The notes beneath the pieces were generated by a model. It saw only the letters and a program-made list of their open reading frames with translations. It did not search any database and was not told where the DNA came from. The position numbers and the translations under genes were made by a program. A stretch of 64,000 nucleotides of DNA from Atopsyche davidsoni (Eukaryota > Arthropoda > Insecta > Trichoptera > Hydrobiosidae): positions 4,279,501 through 4,343,500 of the forward strand of contig JAILWY010000014.1 of assembly GCA_022113835.1 (NCBI GenBank), written 5' to 3'. Shown in pieces: positions 55,721 to 64,000 of the stretch. Numbering within the stretch: the stretch's first letter is position 1; every line of letters begins with the position of its first letter.

Positions 55721-56461
55721 TCGAAACGTCATTCACTCGTATGAAAACAGAAACAGATGAACATAGATAAACAGAAGGATGAAATTTACACAAGCGACCA
55801 GTATTGCCATAACAATTTAATATTCATATTCCACTCGGAATGATAAGGCTGTTGAGTATAGTTTATTTTAAGATACAAGAAAAATATATGTGAAATAAAG
55901 TGCATTTTTATTAGTAAATAATCATATGATATTTAGGCAATTTACAAATGAAGTAATTAGATTTTTTATCCAAATATCCACGGCCCAATATTTAAGCGCA
56001 GCGGCCTTGTGCGTAAACAAAATTTGATTGAATCGCTACTACGAAATTTATAAATATATAATTAAACCAAGTTTCATGTCGTAATAAACTATTTTATAAA
56101 TTTGCATTTTCGTCCCATGAAACGATAAAAGTTCTTTATTTTTTTTCTATCTGTAACAATACTTTTTTTGTTGTTTCATGAATGAATTTTCTTCACCAAA
56201 TGCCTCTCCTCAGAAGAGGTTGGCGACCATTTCTCTGAGCATATACTCATGCTGGGCCAATGTTCACGTTTTTCTAAAAAATAGTGTAGTGGGTCCCCGA
56301 GTCTTTCTACACTGCAGTTTTATATTGGAAGGAAAAGTTTGTGTATTGCTACTGCCCAATAACATTATTATGATGTTTAGATCTGATACTCCTTCTGCAG
56401 CAAGCTACAGAAACAATATCAGGAGCCTCCCCCCCCCCACCTCGACAAGGTACCTCTAGAG

Positions 56462-57064
56462 CAGTGCTTCTCAAAGTGGTCCCTACGGACCCCAGGGGGT
56501 TCCTGGAATAATTCAGGGGGTCCTTAGAAAATTAAAATCGATTTGGGGGTCCCTGAAGAATGTCAGGGGGTCCGCGCAAGGTTTAATATAAAAAAAAAAA
56601 AATTGTGACACATTTTTATTAATATGGAAGTTAAAATAAATAACAATGAATACATTATTAGCGATTTTTACGTCCTAACTAAAATATATATATATATATA
56701 TATAGACAGGTGCATAAAATACAAGTAATAATAGGCATCGCAGTCAGGTAGGTTAATACAGGAGCGCAATAGAGTCTATACTTGCACCAACCAGTCTATA
56801 ATATGAATTTATGTAGTTTTTCACCCAGGAAAGTTTTGACTATGAAAGGGGGAGTATGGACAAGTTTCGACAATGAAAGGGGGTCCTCCGTAGGCAAGTT
56901 TTGACTATGAAAAGGGGTTCACAGGCAAGTTTTGACTATGAAAGGGGGTCTGTGGGCAAGTTTTAACTATGAAAGGGGATCCGTGGGCAAGTTTTGACCA
57001 TGAAAGGGGGTCTGTGGGCAAGTTTTGACTATGAAAAGGGGCCAAAAGAGTTTGAGAGCCACTG
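56462..57064. mobile_element. Non-autonomous hAT element with inner minisatellite
   Basis: A 603-bp element with hAT-type inverted ends (CAGTGCTTCTCAAAG... and ...TTTGAGAGCCACTG) is flanked by identical 8-bp duplications CTCTAGAG (56454-56461 and 57065-57072). There is no transposase frame. The left part has repeated ggggtcc words; the right part holds about seven copies of a unit of roughly 31 bp (see next entry). The perfect target duplication argues for a fairly recent insertion. Confidence 0.9.
56816..57045. repeat. 31-bp minisatellite inside the hAT element
   Basis: About seven copies of a unit near caagttttgactatgaaagg plus gggtccgtggg, 25-34 bp long. Copies vary by point changes and small indels. 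It lies wholly inside the hAT element, close to its right terminus. Confidence 0.9.
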
Positions 57065-57072
57065 CTCTAGAG

Positions 57073-58514
57073 CACATCCCTCCAGTCATTCCAAGTCTAC
57101 TACCCCATTACCAATACTTAACACACGCCCAGGGTACAAAATGGCAGAGCGGGGAGGATGAATGAATCAATGAGTATTTATTACAAGAATAGCTAATAGA
57201 ATATAGATGCATTACTTTTTTTGTCAAATAATAACAATTGAATGTGAAATGTAATCTATTCAAATAAATATACCTTCTTTTAAAAAAAATATTCAGTTTT
57301 AAGATACTATTAGAGTTAGATATGATTATGTTATTACTAACAATACAAATAAATTAAAGACCATTTTTATTAAGCTTGTATTACATTTACAAATTAATCT
57401 GCCAGTTTACATGTCGTAAAAAAGTAAATTTATGAGTTATCAACATGCAATTATATAATTTCTAGCCTACGGTAAGATCACTGAAATGAAGCTTTATATT
57501 AAGGAGGCCAATAAACCTTATATAAGTAATAAAACAAAAAAATGTTTTTGAAATATTGTATTTTAAATTTCTATAATTCACACAAATTGAAAAATAGTTT
57601 TACAAATGGAAATGTAAGATAACTTTAATTACATTTTAAATTATAAAAGTATTTCTAAATGCAAATAAACATTTTCAATGAAAATAATGCAATAAATAAC
57701 ATTAAAAAAGCACCGCATCCAGGGTACCAACTCCCCTTCTTTTGTATTGGTTGATTTAAATCTACTTTTTCGGTCAGAAAACATGGGGTGATCACCTGTA
57801 CCAATAATTGAACTAGCCCACAGTGGGTGGGATTATTATAACGTACCATACTTGTACAATAAGTGAGATTCACTTATGGGTCACTCACTTAACCCGGCCA
57901 GTGTCTTGGATCTCGAAATCTTTCAAATAGCCAACAAATGCTCACCGTGGTACACATGCTATGCCATTAGCACTGTAAACATTTCAAAGAATGAAGGCAG
58001 ATCACAAGTAATTTGTCCAGTAAAAACGTAACAATAACAATTCTTCTAACCATAGTTTAAAAAAATCATATTCTTCTAGATATAAATCAAGTTAGATCCA
58101 ATGAGATTTACATTAAAGAAAAAAGTAACAAGGTTGTCTGATAATTGATTTTTCTTCATAAATTTAATAAAAGTCTAGAATCCATTCATGCCACATTTCT
58201 AACACACAAAGAAATGCCACCATGAATTTATTATTATTATACACACAGTATACTAATTTTCGCACTCTTTTTAATTCTACATTACACAAAAATATGGTGA
58301 TCAAACCCAAGCAAGATTGATACAACTCAACCTATCAAAATGTTCCATGTTACATGTAATGAAATTATGCAGATCTGACGTTTTACAAAAAATATACCCA
58401 GTTATAAAAAATGATAAATACAAAGAAGTTTATATACAGCATAGCAGTGCTCTACCATTGTCGGTATAGAATTGAAGCTAAGCCAGATATTGAGAAGTCT
58501 ATCTATGGAGATTA
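57073..58514. other. AT-rich spacer / SEC62 3' region
   Basis: It holds the 3' flank and probably the 3'UTR of minus-strand SEC62. Possible polyadenylation signals (TTTATT on the plus strand) occur near 58227 and 57178. Short ORFs here are not supported as genes. Confidence 0.4.
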
Positions 58515-61500
58515 TTATGAAGTGTCCACATCCACCGCATCCACCATCTCAAAGTCCTTGCCCGTCGATGAGCGCTGACTTCCCTCTGACTCACTTTCTG
58601 TGTTGTCTTGAGGAGCTTCCAGAGCATCGCTCTTCTCTCCCCTGAAAAAGAAATCATAACACAACTTGCATTACTTATTATTGATACATCAGTATGTAGC
58701 ATCTGAGACAAATCAATCACTAAATTGAAAAGATTAAAAAAAAAAACTAACACATTATCAAATGAGATGTGATTGTTATGGTGTATTTTTTTAAAGATCA
58801 TTTAAAATAATTAAAAGAGAATGTTTACCTATCGCTTTCACCATCTTTGCTATCTGATTTATGAATGGTTTTGGGATTTGTTGGAAAGACTTCAGGCACA
58901 CTTTCAGCCTCTCCTTCCCCTTCATCATCAGAGCATTTGTCTTTCTTCTTTTTCTTCTTGCCCTTCTCCGGTTTGCTTGGAGCACCATTTCCTCTGTATT
59001 CATACTAAAAAATATAAAATTGGTTACAAAATCAAATTCTAATAAAACTTTCTAGCCAAAAGCAGATTTTTATTTTCAGATTAAATTTACATTTATTTTT
59101 ATTAGGAGTCAAATGAGTAGCTCCCCTCTAGCTCAGAATATAATGTCAAGAGATTTTATTTAGTCAAACTTACTTGATACAGGGGCCAGAATGAGGCAAA
59201 GAAGCCCACATCCTCAGTCAAATTAGGCAGCAGCCAGAGGTGGTGACGGGACAGTGTGAGAGCCCACACCAAGCAGAATATGATCACTCGCAGGGTTGTC
59301 AGGGCAATTATTAAAACTAGGAATCCTGCCGCCGCAACACTAAGATAATATACGCCTTTCCTGAAAGCAGGTAATCAAATTAATATCATCATGTGAATAA
59401 TAGTAAAAGTTAAAATTATCATCAATATGTTAGTGTTTTATCACATATCTTCATTAGTTAGGAACAGTTATAAAGTCGTACAAAAATAAACGTTTTTGTT
59501 TGCATATTCAATTTGGAGCATCCATTTTTCTCAGAAACACTAACCTTATTAGACACAAGCACCATTTACTAAATCTTTGCATCATAGCTCCAGAACAACT
59601 CTCCAAGCATTTTAGATTATTATACATTGATATTTTATTTATATTGTTAATTTAATTTTAATTTAACCGTAAATATTGTTAATTTCGTTGCAAAGAAAAT
59701 CTTTGGTATCTGTTTGGGGAAATGTCTTTATAGCAAAACCCCAAAATACTTTTAAAAACTCAAAAAAATTACAAACCTGACGCCTGGAGGCCACAGAGGG
59801 AACATGCAGACACCTATGGCTCCCAGCACAAGCAGTGCTCCGATGAGCCAGTAGTAGAGGGGAATAGGGTCGTAGATCCAAACATATGCATCGGGTCCGT
59901 CCACAAACACCTGGTCCATGTGCATCTCTAGCCTGATTTTGCGTTTCTTCCTTTGTTCCTTCTCTTTGGTGTCACCCTTCCCTTCCTAAAAAGTTTGTTG
60001 AGTGAAATAGTGAAATACAGATTTCCCAACTTTTTAAAAGTATTCCTTGCTTTGTTTTTCCAGAATTTAATGGTTTTAGGACTATTCAGTGCTGATTCTT
60101 TCAAGGTGTTAAGCACAAAATTTAATTTAAAACATTAAAAAAATAAACATTTAAACTGGAAATACGGAAATCTCGTGCAATATTGGAAATAGGGTAACAA
60201 CCTGACAATTATTGTCACAATAGACATACTTTCAAATACTCAAGGTAACAAACTCCCCCGGTGTATTTGATGGAAAAAAAATATTCTTCTTTCAAAGTTA
60301 AAAAAATATATATTGACTGTTGTTCTTCCAAAATTTTTTCTCAAGCCATCGGAATTGTAAACGAAGATGCAATGAGGCGAATCGTAACTTATCTATACAA
60401 ATTTTAAAATAATATTACCATAAGTGACCAAGACTTAAGCAGAGAAACGGTTGAAGTCTTCAGATTAAGTCTTCAGACTTCAGATTAAATTCAGACAATT
60501 GGATTTTTACTGAAATTATGATTTTTTTCAGTTTTCTAATATTGCAAGTAATACTAAATAGTGTTTTTGTAAATTTTAGATAAAAAGATACCTTTCCTTC
60601 CGCTTGACTATCTGCAGTATCGGCATCCTTTTTCTTGGCCTCTTCCTTTTCCAATTTCTCCCCATCCTTCTTCTTGCTTCTCCCTTTGAGTTCTTGCTCA
60701 GTGACTGGAACCTGGAAAAAAAGAAAATAGTTTTACAAGCTTGCAAGTTGGATTTAATTGCTAGATGACTTGAAAAAAATTATTAATATTTAATAATTCC
60801 GAAAATATTCAACCTATGTTAGTGAAAAGTGTTATATTTGCATTTCTAAATATTTAAGAATTTCTCTAAAAATACATATTATTAGGTGTTGCATATCTTC
60901 AAAATTGGGATTATGAGTGATCATTTTTTTATTGATATTTCATACACACTACAGTTACACTTCTTCAGGTATATTGTAAATTGTACAGAAATATAATTGT
61001 AATGTGCATAAAGTATAGGTTCATCTTTAATTTCTCATAAAATGTTTTGAATGATAACACAATTATTTACTTTTTTAGCTCTGTGGAAGAATTTGTGAAC
61101 AAGCATTTCATGAAGAAAATCGGAGACTTCAATTCTCTCTGTAAACAAGGGAGTGTCTCCTGTGCCCCATTTGGATGTTAACAGGGCATCAACTGCACGG
61201 GAACCTGAAATTTTTAATAAAATGGGATATGTTATGATTAAGCTTTTAAAGTATTTTTAAATGAACATTTCCTTAAGTTGTAATATGTTTTATACTTTAC
61301 AGTTAAGACATAATACATAGAAATACTAACCTAACTTTCATTAAAACTGCTGCTATTGATCAACAAGGACACACTGATTTTATGTTATATCTGTACTAGT
61401 CATTGCAACAAGATATTAATTTAAGTTCCTAGAAAGTTTTACAGCTCTGGAAACTTGCCATGTTGGTTCATTAGTAAGAACCGACCACTTGTTTTACTTT

Positions 61501-63071
61501 GATTGCGAGTTCATCAGTTCAATATCTGTCCTGACAGTTAAGTCAAATGCATGTCAATCAATGAAGATTTGTTATTTTATAACTATTTACTAAAAAAAGT
61601 AGATGCTGATAAAGCACAAACCAAACAATTTTTTTGCCAGCATAAATGGTGGCAAAAAAAACATTCATGCTGTGAAATATCACTCACTGAGACTTATATA
61701 TTTGACAAACTTTCACATACTAAAATATTTCATTGACAATACAAATAATATAAGTAGATCCACTAGAGGGTGATTTCGGCAAAAAAAATGCTTCTTTGAT
61801 CTTGTTAGACATTTGATGAAGAAAGCAAGGTTCATGAGCAGTAAGTTTACTATTTCTTTGAACAGGTAACGTTGACTTGAATACAACCATAAATTTACAT
61901 ACATAATGAAGTTTTCAGAATAATTGGTAATTAAGAGTACAATATTTAATAATTTCAAAAACTCAACACGTGTATAGGGAAACGATTGTCATTTATGGTC
62001 TGTAAGATTTTATTTACATTTCTAAAATTATGACTGCAGCCTATTTGAAAAATAATGAAATTTTTTATTTCTTTGTTGTTCTTTCAAAACTGCAGAGTAA
62101 TAGACCTAAGTCAGTGTACTAAATACGACATTTAGAAACATATATTTATTTTTAGGTATAGCAAGTGTTGGATCTATTGGCATAAGCACTGGATAAATTA
62201 AATTTCCATTAGTAAGTTTATTGATAAAAGGTTAAGTTAGTTTTTGTCATTTTAAATATATAATACATGAATATAGAGAAACATATTGTGTATGCCCGAA
62301 AGGTCGCCAAGTCAGATATATTATTTATACTTTACTTCATTTACTAAGTATACTAATGAATTATACTTACAAATATAATTTTATAATTTAAAAGCGCTTC
62401 ATAGATTTATGTAAACTAAAAGTTGATAATTGTCAATATGCTAATTATGAACATAAATCCAATGAACACTACTTGTTTTCTAATCTCACTGGGCCGATTT
62501 TGATGGGTTTGAAACTTACACTATTTAGGAAATGAATATGCATTAGATATTTGGCCTTTGTTAAACTTACCAAGAAAATATTCAACATGATGATTTAAAA
62601 ATTTGGTTTTCTTTGTTTGAACGTTGGCCCGAAGCCATTTGGCGATGGCATATTCCTCCTTTGAAGGTTTGTCAACATCTTCCTTAGCTCCTGAGTACTC
62701 CTGTCAAAATAATTTAATAAAATATGATAAACAAAAATCCAAACATAATGAAGTTTGCACATAAAAGTGCGGCTAATTAAATTAAGAGAAGATTTTAAAA
62801 TTGCTTTTCCTTGTTAGCTATTTGTTTTGTATGTCAACTAGTAACAACGTTTATTCAACGAATCTTCGCAACGTCATCTACTTGGTCGTCATACGCAATA
62901 AGAGCGCAACTAAGAACTGAAGGTTTCCAGACAAGAATTTTTATAAATAATATTTCTATATTAATATTTCAGAATTCGTGAATTTTCATGTTATGTAAAA
63001 TAAATACTTCACAAATAAATAAAAATCAAACTTACCTCCTTACGTTTCTTGCCTTTCCTCTTCTCTGCCAT
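58515..63071 (-). CDS. Sec62: SEC62, ER protein translocation protein
   Basis: A complete eight-exon gene for a 372-aa ER membrane protein. With SEC61 and SEC63 it drives post-translational import of short secretory proteins, and mammalian SEC62 also acts in ER-phagy. Exons in transcript order: 63036-63071, 62571-62700, 61071-61204, 60592-60711, 59777-59985, 59174-59360, 58829-59004, 58515-58641; all frames join. Features: basic N-terminus MAEKRKGKKRKE, conserved cytosolic domain (PSKEEYAIAKWLR, LLTSKWGTGD, FFHRAKK), a Lys/Glu-rich linker, then QVFVDGPDAYVWIYDP leading into two membrane helices (about 183-203 and 214-246). FPLWPPGVR and HHLWLLPNLTEDVGF follow, then an acidic tail ending KDFEMVDAVDVDTS. 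DFEM (residues about 360-363) matches an LC3-interacting type motif in animal SEC62. Slightly shorter than human (399 aa). Confidence 0.96.
61441..61545 (+). repeat. Possible tRNA-derived remnant in SEC62 intron
   Basis: Starts ggttcattagtaagaacc, similar to the 5' end of the tRNA-like sequences at 52.4-52.8 kb (ggttcgttagtac). A box-B-like agttcaatatc lies about 55 bases later. No full cloverleaf forms. Weak evidence. Confidence 0.2.
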
Positions 63072-63744
63072 GTTTTTATATTTGATTGTCTGTAATTCTC
63101 TGTTATTGGTACTCGTTGCCAGTGCTGCCAACAAAAAAATACATTTCATATTTACTTTTTCACAGCCATCTAAATTATTTATTTTTTATTATTTTCCCAG
63201 AGTTGTTTGATTAAATATTATAAGCTAGTTAAACAAAATAATTTTAAATATGTATCAGTAAAGACATGGTAAAAATTAGCTCATCGTAAACAAACAAGAA
63301 ACAACAAACCAAATATTGTATGATGGCCATGTACCGAACAAAAAATAATATTGTTAAATAAACAATAAATAAAAAAATGGGAAGCTCAGGTTGTAAAATT
63401 TTTAATTCAAGATTCGTTTCAATCAATTTAATTATTTATATTTTAAAAGTATCAAAAAAACTTTAGACATAATATATATTGATAAAATAAAAGAAAAACC
63501 ATTTTAATATAATGTATTAAAGGTAATTTTAAAATATTGATTTCTGAATTCATCATCATCTCGCGGAAAAAATCAAAACTATTGAATAAAATAATTTTGA
63601 GATTATCTCTTTATTTTTAGTGGAAATAAATTCGTTTTTCAAAAAAATCTCTTTCTCTCTCTTTTCAACAACCTCTCCCTCTAACAATTGTTTACCTTAT
63701 TGCTTATTATTATATAAAATCTCACTCTGTTTGATAATGCCAAC
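63072..63744. other. SEC62 upstream region
   Basis: It contains the SEC62 promoter and 5'UTR (the first about 60 bases hold mixed sequence without a TATA box), then A/T-rich DNA and a CT-rich run near 63645-63680. No other gene seen. Confidence 0.4.
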
Positions 63745-63812
63745 GTGAAAGGTTGGCCAAACCGGTCAAAAATAAAAACAACATGTGGAAAATCACTCAA
63801 GTATTTTATTTA
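63745..63812. repeat. Hairpin repeat family, partial copy 3
   Basis: Carries gtgaaaggttggccaaaccg, then an aataaaaacaacatgtggaa run and the aatcactcaagtattttatt block, as at 45270-45340. The left inverted arm and the gaattccacc block are absent. Confidence 0.6.
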
Positions 63813-64000
63813 AAAATATATGTCGCACACTCTTTTTATTAAACTTTCTTTTAACTTTTTATTAAATTATTTTCTTAACTTATTTCTACAAAAACTAATA
63901 TAATCATTTTATATTCATATACAGAAATAAAAAAAAAAAACCGGAGTTTCTTTTAATAGAAAATCCATAGCAGTATGATGATTTGATCATGCAATCAATT

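Noticed and set aside
58791..59042. ORFs antisense to or out of frame with SEC62 exon 7
   Set aside because: Shadows of the Lys/Glu-rich coding exon; the frame joined through splice sites matches SEC62.

Overview
This window is eukaryotic nuclear DNA, almost certainly from an arthropod and most likely an insect. It is very AT-rich, its genes are split by AT-rich introns with GT-AG borders, and it holds long (TA)n tracts, transposon relics and a short CCTAA/TTAGG-type run. I cannot name the species; a hemipteran-like genome is only a guess.

Layout. From 1 to about 26.5 kb lies a gene-poor, AT-rich stretch with scattered GC-richer islands that could be regulatory elements. Its one convincing exon is on the minus strand at 20250-20436: the first coding exon of a two-pore-domain potassium channel. 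A solo LTR (19407-19727), a (TA)n array and a weak tRNA-like/SINE remnant also lie here. From 26.5 to 30.7 kb is a complete seven-exon DRG1 GTPase gene (plus strand, 367 aa). From 31.6 to 33.1 kb is a Helitron Rep/helicase N-terminal relic (minus strand) followed by a fold-back repeat cluster. From 34.3 to 38.13 kb is a complete eight-exon secreted carboxylesterase of the venom-carboxylesterase-6-like group (plus, 553 aa). From 43.4 to 54.7 kb is a complete seven-exon core 1 beta-1,3-galactosyltransferase gene (C1GalT1, minus, 401 aa). Its introns are crowded with mobile DNA: a hAT transposase fragment, a hairpin repeat, direct repeats of about 0.27 and 0.38 kb, and a nearly perfect 183-bp inverted repeat carrying two tRNA-Asp-like cloverleaves. 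A 603-bp hAT-type element with perfect 8-bp target duplications and an internal 31-bp minisatellite sits at 56462-57064. From 58.5 to 63.1 kb is a complete eight-exon SEC62 gene (minus, 372 aa).

The genes are not an operon. DRG1 (translation-linked GTPase) and the esterase (secreted hydrolase) run on the plus strand. C1GalT1 (Golgi O-glycosylation) and SEC62 (ER post-translational translocation) run in tandem on the minus strand, so the esterase and C1GalT1 converge across about 5 kb of featureless AT-rich DNA. Exons were joined by reading splice sites and checking that frames stay open and match the known families. I could run no alignment or database search.
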